This document shows positions 1-10,505 of a stretch of 64,000 nt of DNA, one piece after another (position 1 is the first letter of the stretch; every line of letters begins with the position of its first letter). The notes under the pieces were generated by a model that did not search any database, was not told where the DNA came from, and saw only the letters and a program-made list of their open reading frames with translations. The translations under genes were made by a program, and so were the position numbers. The stretch is taken from the NCBI GenBank assembly GCA_019916065.1, contig CM034237.1, positions 22,713,752-22,777,751 of the forward strand, in the 5' to 3' direction. Source of the DNA: Vitellaria paradoxa (Eukaryota; Streptophyta; Magnoliopsida; Ericales; Sapotaceae).

Positions 1-250
1 TTTAATTATACACATTGGGTATATTACACATACCATCGCCTAACCCGAACTCGATTGGTATTTTATTTTTATACTCTAACCCGCTTCATTACCCATAAAT
101 TAAATTTAAAAATAATCGCATTTGTCAAATCAAGGCAGGTAAGTAACTGTCGAGACTAGTTAAAATTGCCACCCCGAGTCATAGCCCCAGTCTTCCGTGC
201 CTTCATTGTTAATTACAATCCTTGTGTTGTATTTCATTATGATTTACATA
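1..250. other. AT-rich DNA, nothing recognised
   Basis: No open reading frame, repeat or motif that I can name. The first 200 bases have slightly more G and C than the DNA that follows. Confidence 0.5.
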
Positions 251-499
251 TATCTCATTCTACATATTAGTTTTTATACTTTATTTTTTTCTATTTTATA
301 AATTAAAAATTTATATATATTTAGTGGTAATTTTTGGAACAAACTATGTTATAATGTAGAAGTTTTTTTTTTATTAAAAATTTTATATGTACTAATGGTA
401 TTTTTTTAACTAAAGCCTACCACATATTTTTTAAAATTTTAGAAGGTCTCCAAGGAGGATAAAAAAATTTTAGCTCAAATATTTACATATAGGAATGGT
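251..499. repeat. direct repeat copy 1 (about 220-250 bp)
   Basis: This stretch begins TATCTCATTCTACATATTAG and is repeated, with substitutions and small indels, at 621-839. Both copies contain the same ordered blocks: a TTTTTTTCTATTTTA tract, an AGTGGTA block, a run of T, GCCTACnnCATATTTTTTAAAA, CAAGGAGGA and finally ACATATnnGAATGG. The offset shrinks from 370 at the start to about 340 at the end, so indels have accumulated. It is non-coding and its family is unknown. Confidence 0.8.
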
Positions 500-618
500 A
501 AATTCATCGGCGGTCGTCAAACAATTGCTAAAACTTATTAGTGATGCTTATATATTTTTAGCGATGGCACATTTGCTACTACCCTTTTAGCGGTTGCTAA
601 AACCATTATATGTAGTAG
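500..618 (-). mobile_element. CACTA-type transposon end fragment (weak)
   Basis: Between the two direct-repeat copies lies a stretch with TTTTAGCGGTTGCTAAAA and TTTTTAGCGATGG blocks. These resemble the subterminal repeats of plant CACTA elements. The segment ends ATGTAGTAG, close to an inverted CACTA tip. Only this one end is visible, so it is either a fragment or a coincidence. Confidence 0.35.
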
Positions 619-620
619 TT

Positions 621-839
621 TATCTCATTCTATATATTAGTTTTTAATTATACTTTATTTTTTTCTATTTTAGAAATTAAAACTTTATATAATTAGTGGT
701 ATTTTTTGAATTGATTATGCTATAATATAAAAACTTTTTTTTTTTTTTAACTGAGCCTACTGCATATTTTTTAAAATTTTTGAGGGAGTTCAAGGAGGAC
801 AAAAACGTTTTAGCGCAAAAATTGACATATATGAATGGC
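621..839. repeat. direct repeat copy 2
   Basis: Second copy of the 251-499 repeat, starting TATCTCATTCTATATATTAG. The short minus-strand reading frame inside it has no counterpart in copy 1 and is not treated as a gene. Confidence 0.8.
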
Positions 840-1190
840 ATATATATTCCAAACTCGACCTTCATAACACCATGTCTTCATCACTCGTTATAATCACTGT
901 GTTGTATTTGTTACACCATTACACTTTAAAAATGAAATTTTATAAAAATATTTGTTATATTTTATCACATTTTTAGAGTAAATCAATAATTTTAATTAAA
1001 TATTTATTTTTTTTCATTTTAAATTAGACTCTTAAAAATGACATTAAAATAAATGAATAAATGAAATTTAAGAGCGACTGGTAAGTTTTTAGTAATTTTA
1101 TATTAATTAAAATTTTTTATTAAATAATTATTTATAAGTAAGTTATTAATTTATTGATTAATTAATATTGTATTACGAGAAACTAAAAAA
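840..1190. other. AT-rich DNA, nothing recognised
   Basis: Very AT-rich, with poly-T tracts and ATTAATTAA-type runs. No feature supported. Confidence 0.5.
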
Positions 1191-1508
1191 AAAAATAAGA
1201 AAAAATCAACGCAGCAGCTTCCGTTTGGACCCTTGTTCGAACGCTACCGTCCAGACTCCCTTCTCTCGTCCAGATGCCTCGCCTTTTCCTACTTCAATTT
1301 GGTTTCAGTACTGCACTTTACAAGACTACAAGTCTACAACTACGGCTTAAATCAGATGAGGATTAAAAAAATGATAAGGATTAATTTGTGAAGGTGGTTG
1401 ATGAAGATTTGATATGCGCATATTTATGCATATCAGATATTTGAAGAAACTTCAACGGTCAAAGAGTCCAAGAACGAGTCAATCACTTCAACCTCATCCT
1501 TCCTTTGC

Positions 1509-1517
1509 CTATATAAG
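1509..1517 (+). promoter_or_regulatory. TATA-like box in front of the inverted repeat
   Basis: CTATATAAG lies immediately upstream of the left arm of the long inverted repeat. A Pol II start about 30 nt downstream would fall inside the left arm, so a transcript would contain nearly the whole fold-back. This is inference from position only. Confidence 0.35.
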
Positions 1518-1518
1518 C

Positions 1519-2045
1519 AATGCAGAATGCGAGATGATACGCTTATACGATCTCCTCTTACATCTTTACTTACACCCTGCCAAACGATGTCGTTTTGGTC
1601 CCCAAAAAAAAAAAAGAGATTGTTTTGAAAGAGGAGGGCCAACATCTGCCATGGCTATGGGTGAATAGAAGACTCTCCTCAGCCATCCGGTAAATTCCAC
1701 CTCTTCTGGTCCGCTTGATTTCTAATTCTTCTTCTCTCTTCTCCGGCATCACCATTTGTGTATTTGTTTCGTACTCAGATTCCGCCAACAAAAGCCTCGC
1801 AGAGTTCCCTAGCGAAATCTAAATACGAAACAAACACACAAATGGCGATATTGGAGAAGAGAGAAGAAGAATTAGAAATCAGGGTAAAATTTACCAGATG
1901 GCCGAGGAGGGTCTTCGATTCACCCATAGTCATGGCAGACGCTGGCCCTTCTCTTTCAAAACAATCTCTCTTTTTTTTTTTTTATCAAAATGACGTCGTT
2001 TGGCAGGATGTAAGTAAAAGCGTAAGCATAGCATTTTGCATGCAG
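1519..2045. repeat. long imperfect inverted repeat (hairpin-forming locus)
   Basis: The left arm (about 1519-1785) reads as the reverse complement of the right arm (about 1812-2045), separated by a 26-nt loop. Matching blocks occur in order on both arms: GCGAAATC against GATTCCGC beside the loop, TACGAAACAAA, GAGAAGAGAGAAGAAGAATT, TTCACCCATAG, CATGGCAGA, CTCTTTCAAAACAATCTC, CGTTTGGCAGG and TGTAAGTAAA. By eye identity is roughly 80-90 percent in the inner part and falls off in the outer 50 nt. The right arm lacks about 14 nt near 1880. The arms contain the near-palindrome AAACGATGTCGTTTT, a motif common in plant promoters. The reading frames here mirror each other across the loop and show no recognisable domain, so I treat them as by-products of the repeat. 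It could be an inverted duplication of a promoter and 5' UTR, a young miRNA or siRNA hairpin locus, or an unusual fold-back element. Confidence 0.85.
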
Positions 2046-3252
2046 AATAGAAGAAAGAGAGATCCGAGAGAGGGAAAGCCGCGAGCCACCACCTGCAGTG
2101 GATAAGTAGATAGTTATATATATATACACACACTTCCATAGCAGTAGTAGTAGGGCCAAAAATTCAGCAGCTAAATTGATTTCTTCAGCAAGTTACACGT
2201 AGAATCGATTAGAGTAGATTAGAAGATCTAATTTCAGTTTTTAGCTTCCAGATTCATATGTTCAAGTTCTTGTTCCCGCAACTCCAATCCTAGAATTTTT
2301 AGATTTTTCATTTAATTTCAGATTTAATTCGTTGTAATCCAAGTTCTTTTTAATTTTATTTTTAATTTACTGTTTTCCTTTTATGTTTCCGTTATTTTCT
2401 TGAATGTTATTTTATGATTATCATACATTTGCTTAATTTTAATTCTGTTCAATTCATGTTTTGGTAATTTTTAGCTAGTTTTAATTTAGGAGAACTTATG
2501 TTTAATTAGATTCTAGTTTAGTTCGATTTTGCTAATTTAATTATGATTTTTAATATACAATTAATTAATTAATTTCCATGTTAGGTTAGATTTATTTACT
2601 TAATCTAGGCCAACAAGGACATATATAGGTTATTTTAATTATAGGTCTTAGGATTTAAAGATGTACTAGTAGAATTAATTATTTCAAAGTACAATTTTCT
2701 TGAAATTTATATTTTAATACTTTCTGAGAATTAATAGATTTACTTATATATATCTCATTGATATCCTGACATTTCTATCAAAGGTCTTTCAAGGATTAAA
2801 CTAAAATTGGATTTCTTAAAATTGTCACTTGGAATTTATTTTGAAATATATAGTTTGACTAAATCCGTATTCTATTACAGTTTTAATCAAATATTTAGTA
2901 AAATAATTCCAAGTCCTTTAAAATTTCATTGCAAAATCTTCTTCTGACATTTATTTAAAAAATTGAGTACATAGAGACCAATAATTAGTATATCTTTATC
3001 TTGAAATGGCCACTTTAGACTAAGTAATTATCTTATAATATTTATTTGATTAATTATTTTAATTGTTTTATTTAATTTAATTACTTTAGTATCATTTGGC
3101 AACTAGATATTTTAGGAAGTCTTGAATTTATTTTCTACAACATTTTATATAGTATTTAAATTAGTTATCTTGATTTAGTTAATTTAGGCCAACTATAATT
3201 ACTCTTTTCAAAACAAAACACTTATGAAAAATTAAGGTTAGGTTTAAGTTTT
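2046..3252 (+). mobile_element. probable LTR upstream part (Ty3/gypsy), low confidence
   Basis: AT-rich non-coding DNA with no gene. The primer-binding site at 3716 requires an LTR ending at about 3709, and this stretch is where that LTR should lie. No TG start or target duplication could be fixed. A TATA-like run (2115-2131) and a more mixed-composition stretch at 2140-2290 could be its promoter and leader. Confidence 0.35.
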
Positions 3253-3597
3253 TAAGGTGGCATTTGGTTTACTTTTTTATTTTTTATTTTCTGTTTTCGT
3301 TTTATGTGTTAAAAACTCAAAACGAAAAAACAAAAAATATTTTGTTTTTCTTGTTTTGAGATTTTCTTTATTTTTTGTTAAAAACTCTCAAAATGACTTT
3401 TTTTCATTTTTCATTTCATGTATAAACTCATTTTCAATTTTTGAAATAAATTTTGAAAACGCAAGTAACCAAATGAATTTTGAACTGTTTTCCTTATTTT
3501 CAAAGGTACGTACAAAATGAAAAATGAACTCAAAATAGAAAATAGAAAACAAAAATAGAAAATAGAAAAGAGAAAAATAAACTAAATAACCCCTAAT
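3253..3597. mobile_element. MITE with long imperfect terminal inverted repeats
   Basis: The left end AGGTGGCATTTGGTTTAC and the reverse complement of the right end, AGGGGTTATTTAGTTTAT, match at most positions. The match continues as T-rich TTTTCTATTTTCTG-type sequence for about 60 bases. Total length is about 345 bp. The two opposed reading frames inside follow from the T-rich and A-rich arms and are not genes. It interrupts the LTR in front of the 3716 primer site. A target duplication could not be fixed. Confidence 0.65.
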
Positions 3598-3709
3598 TTT
3601 TTTAAACATGTCCCTGTGGAAATGATCCTGAACTCACAAAGTTAAACTATAATTGTACACTATTGCACTTGAGAGTTATTTAATTTTGCAAAATTTAGGA
3701 GAGTAGTCA
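3598..3709 (+). mobile_element. 3' end (U5) of a Ty3/gypsy LTR
   Basis: It carries the block order seen at the end of Athila and Tat LTRs in this window: CCCTGTGGA, GATCCTGAACTCAC, ACTATAATTGTACAC, then TTGCACTTGAGAGTTATTT. It ends AGTAGTCA, six bases before a primer-binding site. The same skeleton occurs at 10408-10505 and, on the minus strand, near 21700, 45750, 50690 and 61830. Confidence 0.7.
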
Positions 3710-3715
3710 AGTTTT

Positions 3716-3733
3716 TGGCACCATTATCGAGTA
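3716..3733 (+). promoter_or_regulatory. decayed primer-binding site, tRNA-Asp type
   Basis: TGGCACCATTATCGAG matches the Asp-tRNA primer site TGGCGCCGTTGCCGGG used by Athila-type elements, apart from a few C-to-T and G-to-A changes. Decay of this kind is expected of methylated, silent copies. It fixes the orientation of the relic as plus. Confidence 0.7.
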
Positions 3734-3908
3734 CTTAAAAAATATATATAATTTTAATTTTAAACTTAAATCTTAATTTAGTTATTCATTTTTTTAATAT
3801 TTTCCTTTAGTGTATTAGTGTTTGGAAGAGAGACTATTCCAGTAGATTACAAAATATCAATCCTTCTACTCTATTTCCCTGTCCACTTCACACACTTTTT
3901 GCTACTAT

Positions 3909-5281
3909 CATGGATTCATCATCGAGAAGAATGCCGGAAGATTAACCTAGAAATCCAAATGACATCCAAAGAAATTTAAATGTCGTTAATCCCATCCAAT
4001 TTTTACGAAATCATCTTCATCCAAAGATCAAACTGCTTTTAAGTTTAATATGGAATAATTTAACTCTTACTTAGATTCCATGGTATGGATATAGAAAACC
4101 GTTATCATCATATCAAACATTTCATTGACATTTGTTTTACTTTTCAATATCAAACTTGTTCCTTTGATCTTATTTAACTTAACCTTATTCCTTTTTCAAT
4201 GAAGAATAAAGCTGATATCTAGATTAATTCCTTGAGATCTCATTCCATGTATACATAGGATAAGATGCAAGCTCAATTTCTAAGGAAGTTTTTCCCACCG
4301 CATCATACTAAACGCAATTCAACATTAGATTTCAAACTCTTCTCCAAAGCCTAATAAGATTTTCTATAATTATTAGGAGAGTTTTAAGGGATTGCTGAAC
4401 TCTTTTTCTCACGACGGTCTCAAATTATGGAGAGTGACAAGCATTTTCTAAAGTTCTTTGACACCTCAACTCAGATAGTTTGTGAAGATGATGTGCAACG
4501 AAGCTTTAATTACAATAAACTACCTCACGAATCTTACAACTTCTTTGACTTTCTGGCAAAAAACACTCAAAATTGGAATATCACGGAAACACAAAACATG
4601 GAATTAAAAAGCAACAAGACAAAAAGAGGATGATTGTATCAACTTAGTGAGACCGGGACTTTAAACACTAGGATAGATACCCTTAGTAGAAAGCTCAAAA
4701 TTGAAATAGAAAAAGATAAACCCTAAAAGTGCTAGAGGAATCTTTGCATTGCATACGATAGTCAATCCCAAAGCACATTAATGAATGTCCACTATTCCAT
4801 CTATACGTGTAATAATCCATGGTCAAGTTAATTCCATAAATCAATTTCAAGAACCTTTTCCAAAATAAATCCAGAGGGAAAACTCTTTTTTGAGACTTAC
4901 AATCTTGGCCATCTGAATTTCAGTTAGAGAAATGATCAACAACACAACCATTTCACATTGCACCACCTAGTTTCCTAATCAATTGCCTAGCCAAGCTAAC
5001 CGATTTCACCTCAAAATGTTTATCAACCCCCACATAGAAGGAGTTTCAGCAATTCATGAATAAGCAAGCCAATTTGTGGGCCCAAAACAATATGGTGCTA
5101 GATGACATCAAGGGACATTTGGCTCTTTTAACCCAAAATATGACCATTCAAGAGAAGGGACGATTCCCTACCTAAACCAAACCAAACTCGCAACCTCAGA
5201 CTCATATGGAAAATGTAGAATATGTCCAAAACCATAATCGTAAATGCCACACCCTTATTTTAGAAGACATTTAATTCCTTC
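3909..5281 (+). pseudogene. gag: Ty3/gypsy (Athila/Tat-like) gag, broken
   Basis: The reading frame starts ATG at 3909 (MDSSSRRMPED), about 190 bp after the primer site, and hits a stop at codon 12. Further pieces fall in different frames. They include SMKNKADIWINSL, the core gag motif usually seen as SLKDKAKTWLNSL, then SMYTWDKMQAQFLRKFFPPH near 4245-4310. NKLPHESYNFFDFLAKNTQN lies in the longest open piece (4427-4633), and a C-terminal NMTIQEKGRFPTQTKPNSQP-like stretch near 5140-5190. Gag is the capsid precursor that packages element RNA. Several stops and frameshifts make this copy dead. No protease or reverse transcriptase follows, so the element is truncated after gag. Confidence 0.8.
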
Positions 5282-6110
5282 AATGAGGTGGACACCCATA
5301 AATCTTCTAGTACAATAATTACATTTTATGTATATATAAATAAATAAAACATCTCCTAAATTGTAACTCTAGGTTTATTTCCACAAACACCAAAAATCAA
5401 CATAAGACTAGGATTAAAAGGGAGAAATAGACAACTCAGGTTCTTTTCTAGTACTTATAGCCACTCCTAACTCAACTTGAAAAATTTTTAAATTTAGGAA
5501 TGAGTGTTACATTCAAAGTGGAAGTGTTATACATACAATAAAAGATAATAAATTATTTATCTTTTTTTATTATATAATTTAAGGTCACTTCTCATTCACA
5601 TCACATGTTCACCAGAACTCATCCTCATATTTCGCGCTAATTAACCGTTTCATGACATATATATATCCTTAATTAATTACATAACAAATAGTCTCACAAA
5701 TAACCAAGAATTAAATTCAACAATAATAACAATATCACATCACATTATTTACATAACATTTCATTCATCAACTCTTAACATCACATTATGCCCCACCTAG
5801 TAATGATACAAATATATCATCACATCATTATCACCATTTTTCAATCACCAACCTTATCACATCATTGTACTATGTCTAAAAATGGTAAATATATATATAT
5901 ATATATATATCTCATCACATCACGCTTGCCTTATGCCCTATTTGGCAGTATCGTGATATGTATGTATGATGAATAATTTAAATATTACTGTCGCACATAT
6001 TTGGTTCCATCTGGCTTATGAATTGAGCGCTCAACTATAGACATCGGCTTTTTTGTAAGTTCCATTAGCTCCATCTGGCCTGACCCTATTTAGCCTCATC
6101 TTTGGTCCTA
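5282..6110. repeat. AT-rich DNA with an (AT)n microsatellite
   Basis: No coding signal. An (AT)n run of about 12 units sits near 5888-5911. The rest is low-complexity A+T with CATCATCACATT-type stretches around 5710-5870. Confidence 0.6.
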
Positions 6111-6715
6111 TCATGTCCCGAAAATCCACAACAGGGAAACATGGGGACAAACCTCTAAAACAACCACAACAAAACATGCATCAATACTAGTCAAAGCAAA
6201 GTGAAATAATAACATAGTATTCAACATTTTAAAACTCTAAAAGTCTAGCACTTACCACAAAAGGTCATAAAACAATATGCCTTAAATCAGGCCAAACCAA
6301 CATCCAAATCATATTATAATTCAAATATATATAAAATGAATACAGAGTAGCTCAGGATCAGCTACTCTATCTCATAGGACCATCACAAGCATATGCCCCT
6401 GTAAAACCAACTTTTGGAGGTGAGCACTAAACCACGTGTGCTTAGAAATCTACATATAAGAATATGTTTCCTAATCATACAACTTATTCAACACTTAATC
6501 AATATCAATTAGGTAAAATCATATCACTTCATAATAATACTACAATTTCCACATTTAATCATATTGTTTTAAATTAAACAACTACTTAGTCATCATCCCA
6601 TAACTCATGCTAAAAAAGTTACTCATCATCTTATTCACTTTACAATATATGTATATCAATACCATACTATGGGTAAGGTACCCTACGAGGTTAGTCTGTG
6701 GCCACAAAATTAAAC

Positions 6716-6935
6716 CCAAAATAAACCTTCAGGCTTAAACTGCGGGATATAACTAATCCCCCAGTCCTACATGTACTCATCAAATCCTTAGGCCAAAACT
6801 GTGGGGTACAATTGGTCTCGCAATCCCATATGTACTCATCAAATTCTTGGGCCAAAGCCGTGGGGTACAATTAATCTCCCAGTCCTAAATGTACTCATCA
6901 ATCTCATGGCCTTGGCCCTGTAGTCCTAGTTTATC
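6716..6935. repeat. 59-bp tandem repeat, about 3.5 copies
   Basis: TACTCATCAA recurs at 6774, 6833 and 6892, so the period is 59 bp. Each unit continues as GGCCAAAnCnGTGGGGTACAA, a TTnnTCTCCCAGTCC-like block, and ATGTACTCATC. A fourth, more diverged copy precedes them. It is typical of tandem repeats inside long plant LTRs. The overlapping reading frame at 6889-7137 is not considered a gene. Confidence 0.85.
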
Positions 6936-7577
6936 TCATCTTGCTTTAGTACGAAAATTGGTCCCACTCCCGATACTAATATATACTAGTAGAAGCCGCA
7001 TATATATTTCGTTGGTTTTTGGCCTACTGGTTATGCTAAATCACCTTGCGCAGGTTTTGGAACTTTTAATCCTTGGGCTATACAATCCACTATTTCATTA
7101 CTCTCTCTATGACCTTAATATCAAAAAACAATCTTGAATCATACTTTTCATTATCATTGGCACATCATACATAAGAGTTCTTCCTAATTTAGGTTTTTGT
7201 GTTCATCTTTTAATTTAATAAATTTTATGAACTGATTTCACCCTAGGGTTAAGTTTCATGTCACTCGATTCATGCATAAGTTTAACAAAGTAAACAAACT
7301 TTCATGAACACATATGAAATTAATTCAAGATATACATAGTGAAGCAAATTAGATAATCCCTTTAGCTCAAAAAAATTATGGAAGAATTTTGAAGGCATTC
7401 AACCAAATAGGATAATATTGCGTTTTAAATATATAAATAAATAAGCCCCAATTGAAAATCATTCCATGTTTTATATAGGTAAAAAGGTATTTGATAGAAC
7501 ATTTTTACTTCTTACATTGATTGGAGACATTTAGAGAGATGTTGGAAGAAAAAGAAAGAAAGTTGCTAAAAAAGTGT

Positions 7578-7725
7578 ACTTCATTTGGACATTGGTACCC
7601 ATTATCCAGACAACAATAGCTATATAGATTATCATCCGGATATTAGTACACATCATCTAGACGACAATAGCTTTCAATATTTCATCCAAACATTGGTACA
7701 CATCATCGGGACAATCGTACCAAAA
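7578..7725. repeat. 50-bp tandem repeat, 3 copies
   Basis: Units built as CATTGGTACnCATTATCC, AGACnACAATAGCT and a short A+T spacer start near 7591, 7642 and 7692. The third copy ends early at ATCGTACC. Probably part of the same LTR remnant as the 59-bp array. Confidence 0.8.
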
Positions 7726-8164
7726 CATGAAATTTAATAAAATTTATCAACGATTTTCCCATGGAACAAATATATATATCAATACCCAGATTAATATTCT
7801 CAAAATCGAAACATGGCCTCATCATATCATATTCTCAACATAAATTTATATTTCATGGTATTGGTATCCTCTTACTACTAAAAGAAAAGACTCATATCAT
7901 AGACTTTACAAATTCTTCTCAACAACATGAGATTATCTTTTATTAAAACATGATTATATATATTCATGTGAATATTTACTTTCACAAGACATGAATTTTG
8001 TAAGTTTCTAATCAAAACATATATACACACATATATATATATCAAAAAGAAAACTTAGCCTTAGCAAAGTGTCAAACCACATAACTTCTTCTTATAATCT
8101 TCTTAAGCACATATCATGGATTTCATAAATTGTACCCGGCATATATGTTTAATCTCTACTATAT

Positions 8165-8192
8165 ATATGTCTATATATATATATATATACAT
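8165..8192. repeat. (TA)n microsatellite
   Basis: A run of about nine TA units in a TATATATGTCTATATA context. Confidence 0.8.
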
Positions 8193-8300
8193 AATTAAAA
8201 AAATTCTCTTATGAACATAAACCCCACATTCCTTAGATACACACATTGAAAGAATGCCTATAAAATGCCAAAATTCCCGCTAACTCAAGTTGGTCATCTA

Positions 8301-8615
8301 AAATACTCTCTAACGATCCTAGCTTCGTGTTCTCACACTTATACTTATTTCTTGCCAGTATCTCCCAATGATTTTGGTTGGCGCAAAATCCTCTTTTATT
8401 TTTACTAGCTCACACAAGAAGGAAGAAAATAGGTAAAAAAGATAGCTTATATGGAATTCTAAAGTATAGATTAAAAGCTGGAAAAAAGATGGGAAAGGAT
8501 TTAAAATATCAAGGCCAAGACACTCCCATTTTTTCCACCTAGATACATGCACCTCATAAGGAAACAAACTTGCAGCTTGCTAATTCCTTACAATTGAATA
8601 GCTGCAAGAGTTGCT
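8301..8615. other. no feature recognised
   Basis: Mixed-composition DNA. The 82-codon minus-strand frame (8319-8567) shows no recognisable domain, and I do not call it a gene. Confidence 0.4.
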
Positions 8616-8919
8616 TTCTTTGAATTTGGGGATGTTTTATGCCTCGCACTTGACTTTTGAAGAATGTGCTTCACTCTTGGATTGATAATGAGTTATCATT
8701 TGCATTTAACTCTGAAAAGCAATCTTAAAAATTGAATTAGTAAATGATTATCTATCTTGCTTTTGGTCTTAAGGAAATGAGCTTAGTTCATAGATGTATA
8801 CCTGTGCCTCCTACTAATTTGGAAGAGGGAAGCTTCACTCCAAGATGGGAGATTGGTCTTCTACCTAATCATTGGATTGAGCCTTGTTCTATTTGGTTTA
8901 GTAAGGTAAAGAGCCTAGC
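8616..8919. repeat. left part of the GAGCTTCGCTC-type tandem array
   Basis: Diverged copies of the motif that dominates 10506-11800: GCCTCGCACTTGACTTT, GTGCTTCACTCTTGG, GAAGCTTCACTCC, ATTTGGTTTAGTAAGGTAAA and GAGCCTAGC. It is cut at 8919 by a solo LTR and resumes at 10506. Confidence 0.75.
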
Positions 8920-9053
8920 TGATTACACTAATAAAATGTAATTATTTAAATATAATTTATCTTTATTTAATGTATTTTATTCCTAATAATACAAATTTAT
9001 CAATATTGAGAATTAATGTCTTTTTGACTAACGTTGCAGGAATATTGCACGAG

Positions 9054-9160
9054 TAGTGGTCCCAACTACTCAAGGTGTGGTCCTAACCATCCAAAGGGTG
9101 GTCCGGACCATCTTCTCAATGGTCCCAACCACTCAAGGGATGGTCCGGACCATTCTTTCA
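9054..9160. repeat. GGTCC-centred tandem repeat, 5 copies of about 21 bp
   Basis: Five units of the form GTGGTCCnnACnATCnnAAGG follow each other directly. Two contain perfect palindromes: TGGTCCGGACCA near 9101 and ATGGTCCGGACCAT at 9140-9153. They lie in the U3 part of the solo LTR, ending about 10-20 bp before its TATA box, so they may be transcription-factor sites. The overlapping reading frames at 9034-9355 follow from the repeat and are not genes. Confidence 0.85.
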
Positions 9161-9170
9161 AATCTCCAAC

Positions 9171-9180
9171 GTATATATTT
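9171..9180 (+). promoter_or_regulatory. LTR TATA box
   Basis: GTATATATTT lies in the solo LTR just downstream of the GGTCC repeats. It is followed by the leader and U5. Assigned from motif and position. Confidence 0.5.
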
Positions 9181-10505
9181 GGTAATAGCGAAATTTACTC
9201 CAGTCCGGACACCCACTGCTCCTGGTCCAAACCATTACCATACGCAACCCAAAATCAGAGTTCGTGATTGGCAGTTTCGGGTGGAAAAGAAGGAAGGAAT
9301 TATTCTAGTTTCGGCAACATTATGCTATTTTCCTTATAGAAAATTCGGATTGTAATTTTTATTTATTAGAGAGATATTTTTTTAGAAGAGGGGTCAGTTT
9401 TTGTTTTTCAGAGGACAGAGGAGTTTTGGAGTGGGGTAGTCTTAAACTTTGAGTTTTTTTTAGTTTTTTGCAATCTTAAAAATTTGTTAGTTCTAGAGAA
9501 TATTTTTTTTTTTCTGTTTTTGAGAGTTTGGAGGAGATCTGGAGCCGAAAGTCTGTCGAATAGTTTATTTCAAGTTTTAATCTAATACCAGGTATTCTTT
9601 TTTTTATCTGCAGTATTCTTATTAGTTTGAATGAAGATATCAATAGTTTGTGTTATGAATATCATGTCTGGCTAAAGTTTATTTCTTGATTCAATAACTT
9701 AATGAAGCGTGAAAACATATTTCTAAATTAATGTTTACATGGTTATATTCGAGGTATGAAAACCTTTGAATATAAGCCTTTAATTATTTTCAATTCAATA
9801 TTTTTTTAGATCAAGTATATTCGAACACAAAAATTCTTGATCATATTTTCTACAATCACTGATAAGAGTTTTTGAACCTATAAAATTCCTATTAAACATT
9901 TGAAATAAAGAAATTGAATTGGATTCACGGATATTTTAAAACGATTATTTTCCGATCTTGTAATCCTAAACGTGAATACAAGATTGTGACCGTGGGATTT
10001 TATGAACGTTCACGAAGATACTTTTCCGATTTATTATTTCCTTTACGTGAAATATAAGTCGTAGTAAAAAAATAAAATTTCCTACATTAATTTATGAAAT
10101 ATGCCTTCCACCCGGAATTAGTTATTGAATCGAGAACTTCCTTTCTGTTATTGATATTTGTTATTTTTATTTGTCATTACTTGCAATTTAAATTCAATTG
10201 TTATTCTGATTTATTGAGAACGCTGGTTGATTTTCTGTTTAATTTTCGTGATTTTACTTTGCTATTTTTTTATCATTCAGTAGTTAAAGTAGTTCTGGTT
10301 AATTTATTTAATTTATTTCAAGTTCTTAACTTATAAAAAACTACCCAAATATAATTTAAATTTGTTTATTTTTAACTTCAATAACTTAGAAAAATAGTTA
10401 ATATTAGGTTCCCAGTGGATTCGACCTCGGACTCACCGAGTTTAAAGCTACATTGCACACCTTTGCACTTGGGGGTATTTTAGATGAAATATTTAGAGGC
10501 GGTCA

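Larger units (their letters stand above)
6111..8300 (-). mobile_element. Tekay/Del-like LTR remnant (approximate limits)
   Basis: Read on the minus strand, AAGCACACGTGGTTTAGTGCT near 6430 matches GAGCACACGTGGTATTAGTGCT of the Tekay-type LTR at 63425-63450. The minus-strand sequence also ends CGGGACATGA at 6111, compared with CGGGACGTGACA and GGGGCGTGACA at the ends of the two clearer LTRs. It contains two tandem arrays, listed separately. I could not fix the 5' end, a primer site or a target duplication, so the limits are approximate. Confidence 0.5.
8920..10505 (+). mobile_element. solo LTR (Ty3/gypsy, Athila/Tat type) with TSD CTAGC
   Basis: The LTR begins TGATTACACTAAT and ends GGCGGTCA. 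The five bases on each side are identical: CTAGC at 8915-8919 and at 10506-10510. Removing the LTR and one CTAGC gives GAGCCTAGCTCCAAGCCTC, which fits the surrounding repeat motif. Inside, from left to right, are a GGTCC-rich tandem array, a TATA box (9171-9180), a long A+T-rich leader, and an end block GTGGATTCGACCTCGGACTC followed by TTTGCACTTGGGGGTATTTT. No primer site or internal domain follows, so it is a solo LTR left by unequal recombination. The 1,586-bp length is usual for these lineages. Confidence 0.88.

Noticed and set aside
1758..2105. 115-codon plus-strand frame with a lysine- and glutamate-rich start
   Set aside because: It crosses the loop of the inverted repeat, and a mirrored frame exists on the other arm. 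It lacks any domain and reads through T tracts.
3257..3609. Opposed 87- and 73-codon frames
   Set aside because: Both are phenylalanine-, lysine- and asparagine-rich products of the MITE arms.
8744..8941. 65-codon frame with mixed composition
   Set aside because: It lies in the GAGCTTCGCTC array and runs into the solo LTR.
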